From: Microcoleus vaginatus WJT46-NPBG5
GTDB taxonomy: Bacteria > Cyanobacteriota > Cyanobacteriia > Cyanobacteriales > Oscillatoriaceae
Direction of reading: 5' to 3'
NCBI GenBank assembly: GCA_019359355.1
Contig: JAHHHM010000005.1
Coordinates: forward strand, 62,001-126,000
DNA: 64,000 nucleotides
Position 1 is the stretch's first letter. The number at the start of each line of letters is the position of its first letter. The notes below the pieces were generated by a model. It was not told where the DNA came from. It did not search any database and saw only the letters and a program-made list of their open reading frames with translations. The position numbers were made by a program, and so were the translations under genes. Below, one piece after another: positions 1 through 8,272 of this stretch.

Positions 1-1153
1 AGTCGTAGTAGGGCGGAATTTCGTAATCGGTATAAACGTGGGAATCCATTCTCACGCCGGTGCCACCGGGAGGCAAGAACCCTGTGATCCGCCCTGGAGA
101 TGGACGGAAGTTGTGATCGGGGTCTTCAGCATTGATACGGCATTCGATGGAATGGCCACGCAGCACCACTTGATCTTGGGTGAGTTGGAGTTTTTCTCCT
201 TGGGCGATTTTAATTTGCTCGGCAATTAAATCGAGTCCGGTGATCATTTCTGTAACGGGATGCTCGACTTGAATCCGGGTGTTCATTTCCATAAAGTAGA
301 AGTGACCCGAATTGTCAAGTAGAAACTCTACCGTGCCGGCACCGATGTAGTTGATCGATTTAGCGACTCTAACGGCTGCCGCCCCCATTTTTTCTCGGAG
401 TTCCGGGGTAAGGGCTGGGCTAGGGGCTTCTTCTAAGAGTTTCTGATGCCGGCGCTGGATAGAACATTCGCGTTCTCCGAGATGGATCACGTTGCCGTAA
501 CTATCTGCGAGGATTTGAAATTCAATGTGGCGGGGGCGTTCGATAAATTTTTCAATATAAACGCCTGGATTGCCAAAAGCGGCTTCTGCTTCGCCTTGGG
601 CGGCTTGGAAGAGTTTAGGCAGTTGACTTTCTTCTCGCACCAGACGCATCCCGCGTCCACCCCCGCCGGCAGTGGCTTTAATCATTACGGGATAGCCAAT
701 TTGACCGGCTATTTCCTGGGCTTCCCGTTCATCTGTCAGTAATCCATTACTTCCAGGCACAGTGGGAACGCCGGCACGTTGCATGGTTTCCTTGGCGGTG
801 GATTTATCACCCATCGCGCGGATGCCATCTGGTGAAGGGCCAATAAAGGTGATTTGGTGATCGGCGCAGATTTCAGCAAATCGAGCGTTTTCGGCTAAAA
901 ATCCATACCCTGGATGAATCGCAGTGGCGTTGCGAGTCAGGGCGGCTGAAATGATATTTGGGATATTGAGATAGCTTTTGTTACTGGGGGGTTCACCGAT
1001 GCAAACGGCTTCGTCTGCCAGTTGGACATGGAGGGCGTGCCGGTCAATGGTGGAGTGAACCGCAACAGTAGCAATCCCCATCTCTTCACAGGTGCGGAGA
1101 ATGCGGAGGGCGATTTCCCCTCGGTTGGCAATCAAAATTTTTGAAAAACGCAT
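1..1153 (-). CDS. accC: Acetyl-CoA carboxylase, biotin carboxylase subunit (partial, C-terminus cut by window edge)
   Basis: Biotin carboxylase carries out the ATP-dependent carboxylation of the biotin carried by AccB, the first half-reaction of acetyl-CoA carboxylase in fatty acid synthesis. Reading down from the ATG at 1153, the protein starts [13 protein letters not shown], the classic family N-terminus. It continues with [13 protein letters not shown], the ATP-grasp glycine-rich loop GGGGRGM, and near the edge [15 protein letters not shown], which is typical of the C-terminal part of AccC. About 384 of the usual ~447 residues are present; the rest lies beyond position 1. No other acc gene is seen nearby, consistent with scattered ACC genes in cyanobacteria. 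Identification is firm. Confidence 0.96.
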   Translation of the reverse strand, partial: MRFSKILIANRGEIALRILRTCEEMGIATVAVHSTIDRHALHVQLADEAVCIGEPPSNKSYLNIPNIISAALTRNATAIHPGYGFLAENARFAEICADHQITFIGPSPDGIRAMGDKSTAKETMQRAGVPTVPGSNGLLTDEREAQEIAGQIGYPVMIKATAGGGGRGMRLVREESQLPKLFQAAQGEAEAAFGNPGVYIEKFIERPRHIEFQILADSYGNVIHLGERECSIQRRHQKLLEEAPSPALTPELREKMGAAAVRVAKSINYIGAGTVEFLLDNSGHFYFMEMNTRIQVEHPVTEMITGLDLIAEQIKIAQGEKLQLTQDQVVLRGHSIECRINAEDPDHNFRPSPGRITGFLPPGGTGVRMDSHVYTDYEIPPYYD

Positions 1154-1397
1154 TGGCCAGCTTTGGGTTCTGTCTGAATTGGCATGGCGTCTATAGACTG
1201 AGTCTGAGAGTTTCAGAGGCAGTGGCAGGACGCTTTGCTATCGGGTGGGAAGATGGGATTGGCATTGGGATGCCAGATCGTTAATCGTACCATGCTGGAG
1301 ACAATGGCTCGATGGTGAGGTGAGGGAGGCTGTCGGGCAAATGTTTTTAAAGCGTGCAGGGGGCTGCTTTTGAGGGTGCGGTTGGTTTTTTTTTACG

Positions 1398-1415
1398 GCA
1401 GATTAACGCAGATAA
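1398..1415. repeat. Copy 1 of an 18-bp dispersed intergenic word
   Basis: The reverse complement of this stretch reads TTATCTGCGTTAATCTGC. The identical 18-mer occurs at 53417-53434. Both copies lie just beside a homopolymer run (T's on the + strand here, A's there) between genes, so this looks like a dispersed intergenic repeat rather than chance. Confidence 0.6.
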
Positions 1416-1429
1416 CGCTAACAGTCGGA

Positions 1430-1897
1430 TTAATAGCGCTTCATGGCCCGTTCTATATCTCGCTTGTCTTCCTTCCGTCTTTCATCTTCGCGTTTGTCGT
1501 GTAGTTTTTTACCTTTGCCGAGGGCGATGTCTATTTTTACCCAACCGCGCTTGAAGTACATTTTCAAGGGCACGATGGTTAAGCCTTGCTGCTCGACTTT
1601 GCCGATTAATTTGCGGATTTCCTGCCGATGCATGAGCAGTTTTCGGGTGCGGCGGGGGTCGTGATTAAAATATTGGCTGGCTGTTTCATAGGGGGAGATG
1701 TGGACGTTAATCAGCCACGCTTCTCCGTTGCGAATTAGCACATAACCATCTCGCAGGTTGACTTTGCCGGCACGGATTGATTTGACTTCGGTGCCTTTGA
1801 GTTCAATGCCAACTTCGTAAGTTTCTAAAATTTCGTAAAGGAAGCGGGCTTGCCGGTTATCGCTAACAATTTTGAATCCTTCGCTTTTTTCTGCCAT
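1430..1897 (-). CDS. smpB: SsrA-binding protein SmpB
   Basis: SmpB binds the tRNA-like domain of tmRNA and brings it to stalled ribosomes for trans-translation. The 155-residue protein has the expected length and family landmarks: N-terminal NRQARFLYEILETYEVGIEL, the segment GTEVKSIRAGKVNLRDGY, HISPYETASQYFNHDP, and RTRKLLMH. It ends in the basic tail (KLHDKREDERRKEDKRDIERAMKRY) that enters the mRNA channel of the ribosome. The gene stands alone, between accC (downstream) and a secreted protein gene (upstream), all on the minus strand but with gaps of more than 100 bp. No tmRNA gene was seen in the window. Confidence 0.97.
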   Translation of the reverse strand: MAEKSEGFKIVSDNRQARFLYEILETYEVGIELKGTEVKSIRAGKVNLRDGYVLIRNGEAWLINVHISPYETASQYFNHDPRRTRKLLMHRQEIRKLIGKVEQQGLTIVPLKMYFKRGWVKIDIALGKGKKLHDKREDERRKEDKRDIERAMKRY

Positions 1898-2005
1898 CAG
1901 TATTTCTTTCGTGGTTTGTTGTTATAGCTGCTTGAGAGAAAGGTTAGGGGTGAAGATAAAATTGCGATTCTTTCTGGCCCCTAGACCTAACCTCTCGCCT
2001 TTGTG

Positions 2006-2800
2006 TTAGCGTTCGCGGGTGATTTTATCTACGCCTAACTGAGAGCGGCCTGGAAGCGCCCAGCGACCTGTGGCTTTGCTGCCGTTAATCTTATAGTCTA
2101 AAACACCGAAATCATCTTTTGGCCCCCAGCCGACTACGAGCCAATCGCCCGAACGCAAGCCAACTCCCCGATAAGTCTTGTCATCGACTGTCCAAGAAAG
2201 TTGGTAGGTATCACCAGATCGGCTAATGTTCATACGTCCATTGTATTCCCCGCCAATGTCCTTGCCGTTAATTTCGTACTCACCCTCGATTTTGTCTTTT
2301 CTGCCGCCGGTGGCTGTTTCTCTGCCGACTTTACCATCTGGGGCTGTGTTGTAAGTCCACCTCCCCTCTAAGGTGCCGTCTGATTGAATTTCATACAGCA
2401 GCACTCCATAAATTTCCCCTTCGGGTGCCCAGCCAATAAACAGGTGGTCATCTTCTACAAATCCCAGTCCTGAATACTCGCCCTCTGAGGTTTTCCAAGA
2501 GAAACTGTATAAGTTGTCCGCGCTGCTTTGGGCTTCTATTTCTGCGGTGCCTGTGTATTTGTCGCCCTCAAGGTTTTTGCCTTCGGTAATTTTCCAGGTG
2601 CCTTCTATCTCGTTTTCTGACCGGCTTTGCGCTAAATAAACGGGTTTTGAGGTTTCTATTTGTGCCGGCAGTCCTTGAGCCTTGGTGTTTTGCACTGAAC
2701 TATTTGAGGAATAAAGGGCACCAGCCGGCTTGAGGGCACACGCCAGAATTAGCGTCATGCTTCCTGTAACTAAACTCGCTGCAATTTGATTTCGCTTCAT
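2006..2800 (-). CDS. Secreted or lipid-anchored beta-rich protein with two tandem repeats, function unknown
   Basis: The reading frame is open to 2914, but the ATG at 2800 is the likely start because it begins a signal-peptide-like segment: MKRNQ, then a hydrophobic stretch ending LILACALKPAGA. The Cys in LILAC could serve as a loose lipobox, so either secretion or lipid anchoring is possible. The mature part holds two related units, at about residues 65-165 and 170-264. Each has a pattern of GTWKITEG/GEYEINGK, then SFSWKTSEGEYSGLG/QLSWTVDDKTYRGVG, then a W-G-P/E motif and a Gly-rich RW strand, suggesting duplicated small beta-barrels. I recognise no enzymatic motif. Such proteins are sometimes labelled fibronectin-binding in cyanobacterial genomes without experimental support. 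Confidence 0.75.
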   Translation of the reverse strand: MKRNQIAASLVTGSMTLILACALKPAGALYSSNSSVQNTKAQGLPAQIETSKPVYLAQSRSENEIEGTWKITEGKNLEGDKYTGTAEIEAQSSADNLYSFSWKTSEGEYSGLGFVEDDHLFIGWAPEGEIYGVLLYEIQSDGTLEGRWTYNTAPDGKVGRETATGGRKDKIEGEYEINGKDIGGEYNGRMNISRSGDTYQLSWTVDDKTYRGVGLRSGDWLVVGWGPKDDFGVLDYKINGSKATGRWALPGRSQLGVDKITRER

Positions 2801-3027
2801 AGTGTCTTTGGTTTTTAAACGGTTTCTGGGAAATTTTCGGCAACCATCGCCCAGAGGGCAAATGCCGACATTGGTTAAGTTGAGGCGAATTCCCCTGAGT
2901 CTGATGTGTCGCACGATATCTGGACGCCAACAGAGCTTGATGAGTTGCCCTTGCTAATCTTCTGTGGCTCGTTTCTGTGCCCGGATCTGCCGGCTTATCC
3001 CGGCAATTGTAAAGTTTTATCAGGGAA

Positions 3028-3056
3028 TTGACATTTTTCTAAAAAACGGTAACAAT
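3028..3056 (+). promoter_or_regulatory. Probable sigma-70 promoter for the glutamine-riboswitch/DUF4278 transcript
   Basis: A perfect -35 box TTGACA (3028-3033) is followed after 16-17 bases by TAACAAT (3050-3056) as a -10. Transcription would start near 3063, about ten bases before the riboswitch. No GTA-N8-TAC NtcA box was seen overlapping it. Confidence 0.55.
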
Positions 3057-3073
3057 GAATACAGAAAGTAAAT

Positions 3074-3158
3074 CGTTCATCTCTCGTTACCTCCTCAGCA
3101 AGTCGCTGCACAGAGATACAAGAGAGACGGAAGTAGGGAGTAATCCCGAAGGAACGCG
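3074..3158 (+). promoter_or_regulatory. Glutamine riboswitch (glnA / Downstream-peptide type)
   Basis: The element has the full layout of the cyanobacterial L-glutamine aptamer. P1 is CGTTC (3074-3078) with GAACG (3152-3156). P2 is TCTCTC (3080-3085) with GAGAGA (3122-3127). The conserved core CGGAAGTAGGG (3128-3138) follows, then a short P3 hairpin GGGA-GTAA-TCCC (3136-3147), then CGAAGGAACGCG closing P1. Established knowledge: glnA and Downstream-peptide RNAs bind glutamine, and in cyanobacteria they control nitrogen genes and short proteins. Here the element lies about 40 nt before the DUF4278 start codon, behind a good promoter. It could act on translation, since the ribosome site GAGG lies at 3184-3187. 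Whether the switch is ON or OFF cannot be read from the sequence. Confidence 0.88.
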
Positions 3159-3195
3159 CCTCAATTCACCCCATAGACATTAAGAGGCGAATACC

Positions 3196-3507
3196 ATGAA
3201 ACTGACATATCGCGGAACCACCTACGACTACACCCCAGCAGCCGTTGAAACAACTGAAGGCGAACTGGTCGGCAAGTATCGCGGGCTGGATTGGAGATTT
3301 TGTAATACTCACAAGGAATTGGTGCAGCAACCCACTGTTGAGCTGAAGTATCGCGGTGTTGCTCACACAACGGATTTAGAGAAAAAGTCGGCACTGTCTA
3401 CTACAGAAAAAGCTCGCACTTTGATGTTGGATCGTCAGCGTGCCGGTCAAAACCGCCAGCGCTCACTGTTGAGCCGCGTTGCCGCTGAGATTGGTCTGGC
3501 TCTGTAA
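3196..3507 (+). CDS. DUF4278 domain small protein under a glutamine riboswitch
   Basis: This 103-residue protein begins MKLTYRGTTYDYTPA and repeats the motif at ELKYRGVAHT, which marks the cyanobacterial DUF4278 family of unknown function. The middle is rich in polar and aromatic residues, and the C-terminal half is basic (QRAGQNRQRSLLSRVA), so nucleic-acid or protein binding is conceivable but unproven. There is no signal peptide or membrane segment. The start at 3196 has GAGG eight bases upstream. The gene is a single-gene transcription unit bounded by a promoter plus glutamine riboswitch before it and a strong terminator after it. Its expression therefore probably follows cellular glutamine, linking it to nitrogen status. 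Confidence 0.9.
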   Translation: MKLTYRGTTYDYTPAAVETTEGELVGKYRGLDWRFCNTHKELVQQPTVELKYRGVAHTTDLEKKSALSTTEKARTLMLDRQRAGQNRQRSLLSRVAAEIGLAL

Positions 3508-3621
3508 GACTTTCAAGGCTACGCAAACTCCATAGAAGAGAAACATGATCGATGAGTTTTCTTCTGTGGCGTTCTCTTCAGTAAATTATTAAAGTTTGTC
3601 AAACCACTCATTCCTATCAGC

Positions 3622-3646
3622 ACCCCCGTTGGGGGTGTTTTTTTTG
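3622..3646 (+). terminator. Rho-independent terminator after the DUF4278 gene
   Basis: A perfect seven-pair GC-rich stem CACCCCC (3622-3628) / GGGGGTG (3632-3638) with a three-base loop is followed directly by eight T's. Confidence 0.92.
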
Positions 3647-3803
3647 TGAGGTAATGATTGGTTAACTCGCATTGAGTCCCGGCAGTAGGAGAGTAATGCC
3701 GCCAGTTCAACAACGATTTGCTGATTACATTCGTGAGGGTAGCGATAAGATGATAAAAAACTCTTTCCAGTTGTGATAGCCTCAGCACCGGAGTCCTGCC
3801 TTT

Positions 3804-5588
3804 ATGTCTAACCCCGTCAATGTCACAGACACCCGGATTGACCAAGGCCAGCCAGAGTCTTCTACTGCGATTGTCCACAATGTCAACCAAAGCCGGCGCA
3901 GTCGCAGAGATCGCCGGCGCAATCGGCCATCTATCGATCTGGGGCGGCCTCTGGAGCAATTAATTGGTTTGACCAATTCGCTGGTTTCTCAATTTAGGGG
4001 AGAAGTCTCCGACTTAAAGCAAGGCAACAAGCTATACAGCCGAGGCAATTATAAAGCAGCAATCACCGCTTATGAAAAAGCAGTGCAACTTAAGCCAGAG
4101 TTGCATCCAGCCTGGTTGCAGTTGGGTAAGGCATTGGAAAAAGTAGGCCGGTATCAAGAGGCAGTTGCTGCTTACGACAAAGCACTACAACTGAAACCGA
4201 ATGACTTTTCGATCTGGACATCTCGCGGCAAATCGCTCTACCACTTGCAGCAGTACGAAAAGGCAGTGGCATCGTTAGATCAGGGCATTCAAATTCACCC
4301 AAACCGCTATGAAGCTTGGTATTACCAAGGCCGGTCATTTGATGCGCTGCAACAGTATCAAGCGGCGGCTGATGCCTATCGCAAAGCCAGCCAACTCCAG
4401 CCCGATTTACACGACGTTTGGTATCATCTGGGCTATGCGCTACAGCAAGTGCAGCAGTTCTCTGCCGCAGCAGATGCTTATGACCGGGCGCTTCGCCTCA
4501 AGCCGGATGATTTTGATACCTGGTTTCATCGAGGTGCGACGCTGGTAATGGTGAAGCGATATGACGCTGCAGTGGCTTCCTATAACCGGGCACTTCAACT
4601 AAACCCGAATCATATAGAGACGTGGCTGAATCGGGGGCTGGCTTTTGAAAAGTTGCAACGCTATACAGATGCAGTGGCTTCCTATGACCAAGCGATTATT
4701 ATCCAGCCGGATGTCTATGCAGTTTGGTTTCATAAAGGAATGGCGCTGAAGCATCAGTGGTATGAGGCGGCGCTGGCGTGTTTAGATAAAGCGATTGAAT
4801 TGCAACCAGAAATCCCCTTGGCATGGTATGGCCGAGGTTTGACGCTGGTTGCGGCGGGACAATATGCGCCGGCACTGACTGCATTTGACCGAGCAACGAA
4901 ACTGAATCCCAATTGGCCAGATGCTTGGGTAGGTAGAGGAAAAGCGCTTCATGGATTAGGCCGGTTTAAAGATGCGATTGTTGCCTATAGCAATGCCATT
5001 CAACTACGGCCTGATTTTGCTGAGGCATGGTTTCAACGCGGCGAAGCCTTAGAGCAACTGGATCGATATGCAGAAGCAAGCGCAGCTTATGACAAAATCA
5101 TTCAATTGCACTCAAATGATACGGATTGGGTTTCTCGCTGTTGGTGGAAACGTGCTTATGCCCTAGAGCGACTAGAGCGGTATGAAGAGGCAGCGAATGT
5201 TTATGACCAATTGATGTCATTACTGCCGAATGAGCTGGAACCAAGGCTAAAACGCGCCCGTGCCCTAGAAGAGCAGCAGCAATATGCAGAAGCCCTGGCG
5301 ACTTACGATCAAGCTTTGGGGAAATGGCCAAATCATTCCCCACTCTGGGTCAAACGCGGCCAACTGTACAGTTTAATGTCGATGCACGCAGAAGCTTTGA
5401 GTAACTACGATAAGGCGATTCAACTCCAGCCGGGTGAGTATGAAGCTTGGTTGAAGCGCGGCGAGGTACTGGAAACGTTACAGCGCTATAAAGAGGCTGT
5501 GAGTTCCTATGGCATTGCGATGGAAATTAAGCCCGACTGCTATGAAGCGATTAAAAATTACCAGCGGGTGATGAGTCAGCGTATCTAA
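3804..5588 (+). CDS. Tetratricopeptide repeat protein (about 15 TPRs)
   Basis: From about residue 70 to the C-terminus the 594-residue protein is almost entirely 34-residue TPR units, each with the W-L-G/Y-A-A-Y-A/P pattern. Examples are QGNKLYSRGNYKAAITAYEK and AWLQLGKALEKVGRYQEAV. About 15 units pack end to end. The N-terminal 60 residues are polar and basic (SRRSRRDRRRNRPS), probably disordered, with no signal peptide. TPR superhelices bind other proteins; the partner cannot be told from the context, as the gene stands alone between the DUF4278 unit and the oppositely oriented ispD. The unit with VYAVWFHKGMALKHQWYEA is shortened by about two residues, a small irregularity. Confidence 0.93.
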   Translation: MSNPVNVTDTRIDQGQPESSTAIVHNVNQSRRSRRDRRRNRPSIDLGRPLEQLIGLTNSLVSQFRGEVSDLKQGNKLYSRGNYKAAITAYEKAVQLKPELHPAWLQLGKALEKVGRYQEAVAAYDKALQLKPNDFSIWTSRGKSLYHLQQYEKAVASLDQGIQIHPNRYEAWYYQGRSFDALQQYQAAADAYRKASQLQPDLHDVWYHLGYALQQVQQFSAAADAYDRALRLKPDDFDTWFHRGATLVMVKRYDAAVASYNRALQLNPNHIETWLNRGLAFEKLQRYTDAVASYDQAIIIQPDVYAVWFHKGMALKHQWYEAALACLDKAIELQPEIPLAWYGRGLTLVAAGQYAPALTAFDRATKLNPNWPDAWVGRGKALHGLGRFKDAIVAYSNAIQLRPDFAEAWFQRGEALEQLDRYAEASAAYDKIIQLHSNDTDWVSRCWWKRAYALERLERYEEAANVYDQLMSLLPNELEPRLKRARALEEQQQYAEALATYDQALGKWPNHSPLWVKRGQLYSLMSMHAEALSNYDKAIQLQPGEYEAWLKRGEVLETLQRYKEAVSSYGIAMEIKPDCYEAIKNYQRVMSQRI

Positions 5589-5766
5589 CCAGCTCCATTT
5601 TTATTAGTTGTGAGCACTTGTTAGGCAAATAAGTTTGTCTACGAAGACAGGAGAGGGGTGTTGACAAGAGTAGGTTTTCGTTGAAAATCCAGGGACAGGG
5701 CCTAAGTAGTTGGCTAAAACATTAAGATTTTTGGTGTTTCCTTCTCCCCCCCACCCTTTCTGTAGG

Positions 5767-6495
5767 TCATAGGCGCTGGCGCAAGATAAATTCTGCTATA
5801 GCTAAATCCACCGGCGTTGTTACCTTCAAATTTGTTTCTTCTCCCTCGACAATTCGCACCGGCAAGCCGCACATTTCAAATAAAGCAGCATCATCGGTGA
5901 CTTCCCAGCCTTGGCTTTGCCCGCGATCATGGCACTGCTTCAGAAGTTTGACCTCAAATCCCTGCGGCGTCTGGGCAGCCCACAAATTCCGCCGATCCGG
6001 GGTGTGCTGAATCACTTGAGTGGTCGGTTCGACGACCTTAATTGTGTCCTTCACCGGCACCGCCGCAATCAGGCCGGTGCAATCGAGGAGGGCGTCAGCA
6101 CACCGATTAAATAATTCAGGAGTCGCCAAACACCGCGCCCCATCGTGAATCAGCACCCGTTCAGCGGAGGCCGGCAGCGCTTGCAACCCGTTGTAAACCG
6201 ACTCTTGCCTGGTTTTGCCCCCCTGAATCAACTCCACCGGCACCTTTAACGAGAGGGCTGCCAAAATTTCCTTAAAATCTGGCCAATCCTCTGGCTGACC
6301 GATAATCCCAATCCAGCTAATTTTGCCGGCAGCCTCAGCAGCTTGCAGCGTCCAGGCAATTAACGGTTTGCCTAGTAAAGTCAGCAAAAGCTTATTACGA
6401 TCACTGCCCATGCGGCGTCCCATTCCCGCCGCTGGAATTAATAAATGCACGCTTTGTTCCTCGAAAACGGCTACAGGTAACGCACCATCAGTCAT
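5767..6495 (-). CDS. ispD: 2-C-methyl-D-erythritol 4-phosphate cytidylyltransferase
   Basis: IspD makes CDP-methylerythritol from MEP and CTP, the third step of the MEP isoprenoid pathway that supplies carotenoids, phytol and quinone tails. The frame is open to 6630, but the ATG at 6495 gives the normal family size (242 residues) and avoids overlapping the divergent gene at 6615. The signature HLLIPAAGMGRRMGSDRNK carries the CTP-binding loop. VLIHDGARCLATPELF, PVKDTIKVV, AAQTPQGFEVKLL and EGEETNLKVTTPVDLAIAE are the other family motifs. It stands alone and is divergent from the GT9 gene. Confidence 0.96.
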   Translation of the reverse strand: MTDGALPVAVFEEQSVHLLIPAAGMGRRMGSDRNKLLLTLLGKPLIAWTLQAAEAAGKISWIGIIGQPEDWPDFKEILAALSLKVPVELIQGGKTRQESVYNGLQALPASAERVLIHDGARCLATPELFNRCADALLDCTGLIAAVPVKDTIKVVEPTTQVIQHTPDRRNLWAAQTPQGFEVKLLKQCHDRGQSQGWEVTDDAALFEMCGLPVRIVEGEETNLKVTTPVDLAIAEFILRQRL

Positions 6496-6614
6496 CGCTT
6501 CCGGGTCGTTGGCAGAGGAATTCGCACAACAGAGAGCCGGCAGATAGCAACAGACAACGTACAAATTACCTATCAACCTATAGAATAAGACTTTGGCAAG
6601 CTCAATCAACCACA

Positions 6615-7586
6615 ATGCGAATACTGGCACTTGTCCCCGGTGGAATTGGCGACCAAATACTCTTCTTCCCCACGCTGGACGACCTAAAGCGGTCTTACCC
6701 CGACGCCCAAATTGACGTGATTGTAGAACCTCGTGCGAAAGGAGCCTACCGCGTTTGCAAGTTTTTCCACGACAAGTCTCTTCAGCTAATTGCGTTCGAC
6801 TTTAAAGATCGCAATGGACTGGCTGATTGGGGAAACCTACTGGGCATCATGCGCGATCGCGAGTACGAAGCTGTGCTGTCTTTGGGACAGCGCCCCAGTG
6901 TGGGGCTACTGCTTTGGCTGACGGGAATTCCCCAGCGCATCGGCTACGCCGGCATCGGCAGTCCGTTTCTCACCAATCCGGTTTCTCTCAAAACTGAGCA
7001 ATATGCAGCCCAAATGTATCACGATCTGCTGCAAGGATTCGGCATTACCACTCCTTGTCCAGAGTTGGCTGTAACGTTGCTCAAGGAGGATATTCAGTGG
7101 GCGGAACAGGAACAGAAAAAGCTGGGAATTCAGGAAAGTGGCTATGTGATCGTTCACGGCGGTTCTAGCCAAATGGCCCTATCGAAAGGTCTTGACAAAA
7201 TCTATCCCGCCGCAAGCTGGCAGCAGATTATTCAAGATTTGCAGCAGCGACAGCCGCAGTTGCCGGTGGTGGTGATTCAAGGGCCAGAGGATGAGGCGCT
7301 GATTACCCAGCTTGTACAGTCGAATCCGAATCTTAAACTGACTGTTCCAGCGGATATTGGAAAGTTGGCGGCGATGATTGCCGGCGCAAATCTGATGCTG
7401 TGTACCGACAGCGCACCGATGCACCTGGCTGTAGCCGTTCAAACTTATACGATTGCCCTGTTTGGCCCCACCGATCCGCAGAAATTGCTGCCGGCTAATG
7501 ATAAATTTATCGGCATCAAATCCCCAACCGGCAAAATGGGGGATATTTCCCCAAAAATGGTGCTGGACAAAGTTTGGGGAAGCTAG
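6615..7586 (+). CDS. Glycosyltransferase family 9 (heptosyltransferase-like)
   Basis: The 323-residue protein starts MRILALVPGGIGDQILFFPTL, the GT9 N-terminal fold with its G-x-G-D motif, and later shows YVIVHGGSS, VVVIQGPEDE and the donor-site segment LCTDSAPMHLAVAV...TIALFGPTDP. These are hallmarks of ADP-heptose:LPS heptosyltransferases (WaaC/WaaF). Cyanobacterial LPS often lacks a classical heptose core, so the real sugar donor is uncertain. The next gene, a GmhB-like phosphatase, belongs to the ADP-heptose route, which supports a heptose-type nucleotide sugar. The two genes are about 90 bp apart in the same direction, probably co-transcribed or functionally linked. Confidence 0.88.
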   Translation: MRILALVPGGIGDQILFFPTLDDLKRSYPDAQIDVIVEPRAKGAYRVCKFFHDKSLQLIAFDFKDRNGLADWGNLLGIMRDREYEAVLSLGQRPSVGLLLWLTGIPQRIGYAGIGSPFLTNPVSLKTEQYAAQMYHDLLQGFGITTPCPELAVTLLKEDIQWAEQEQKKLGIQESGYVIVHGGSSQMALSKGLDKIYPAASWQQIIQDLQQRQPQLPVVVIQGPEDEALITQLVQSNPNLKLTVPADIGKLAAMIAGANLMLCTDSAPMHLAVAVQTYTIALFGPTDPQKLLPANDKFIGIKSPTGKMGDISPKMVLDKVWGS

Positions 7587-7600
7587 TTGTGCGTTCTAGT

Positions 7601-7635
7601 GCTGAGTGGTGATTTGTCCTTTGTCAGCACTCAGC
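7601..7635. repeat. Inverted repeat between GT9 and GmhB-like genes
   Basis: GCTGAGTG (7601-7608) and CACTCAGC (7628-7635) form an 8-bp stem with a 19-base loop. No T-tract follows directly, so it is more likely a dispersed palindromic repeat or a processing site than a terminator. Confidence 0.4.
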
Positions 7636-7675
7636 GGTTAGCAATAACAAATAACCTACTAACGACCATTGGAGT

Positions 7676-8272
7676 ATGGACAAAGCACAAAGGACAGCGG
7701 TATTTCTTGACCGGGATGGTGTGTTGAATGTGGAAGCCGGCTATCTCTACCGGGTGGAGGATCTGCATTTAATTGCCGGTGTGGCTGAGGCGGTGCGCCG
7801 GTTAAACGACCGGCAAATCTTTTGCTGTTTAGTTTCTAATCAATCTGGCCCAGCGCGGGGCTACTACCCTGCCGATCATGTGGACGCCCTGCACCGGCGT
7901 CTTTGCCAACTACTGGAATCCGAAGCCGGTGCTCGACTGGATGCCTTGTATTATTGTCCTTACTTAAGTGCACCGGAAGGGGGCACCGATCCAGAGTTTA
8001 CCCGGTGGAGCACTTGGCGCAAACCCAATACAGGGATGCTCGTCGCTGCCGCGTGGGAGCATAATTTGGATCTGAGTCAGAGTTTTATGGTGGGCGACAA
8101 GGCGACTGATGTTGATATGGCCCACAATGCCGGCTGTACTGGGATTCTGGTGCAAACCGGCTTTGGGGAACGTGTACTTGCCGGTGACTACCAGCACCAC
8201 ACGAAACCGGACTACATCGCCCCCAATTTACCCATAGCCGTTGAATGGATTTTAAATCGTATTTGTGCTTAG
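7676..8272 (+). CDS. gmhB: HAD phosphatase, GmhB-like (D-glycero-D-manno-heptose-1,7-bisphosphate 7-phosphatase family)
   Basis: The 198-residue protein has the HAD class III layout: FLDRDGVLN (motif I, two catalytic Asp), VSNQSG (motif II, Ser), RKPNTGML with its Lys (motif III) and MVGDKATDVDMA (motif IV). This is the GmhB/HisB-N family, which removes the C7 phosphate of heptose bisphosphate. An oddity is that the usual zinc site is degraded. The segment YYCPYLSAPEGG...RWSTWRKP keeps one Cys but has Tyr for the His and Ser/Trp in place of the C-x-C before RKP. This points to a zinc-free subgroup, possibly with another substrate. The context next to a GT9 transferase supports a role in surface-sugar synthesis. 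Confidence 0.82.
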   Translation: MDKAQRTAVFLDRDGVLNVEAGYLYRVEDLHLIAGVAEAVRRLNDRQIFCCLVSNQSGPARGYYPADHVDALHRRLCQLLESEAGARLDALYYCPYLSAPEGGTDPEFTRWSTWRKPNTGMLVAAAWEHNLDLSQSFMVGDKATDVDMAHNAGCTGILVQTGFGERVLAGDYQHHTKPDYIAPNLPIAVEWILNRICA

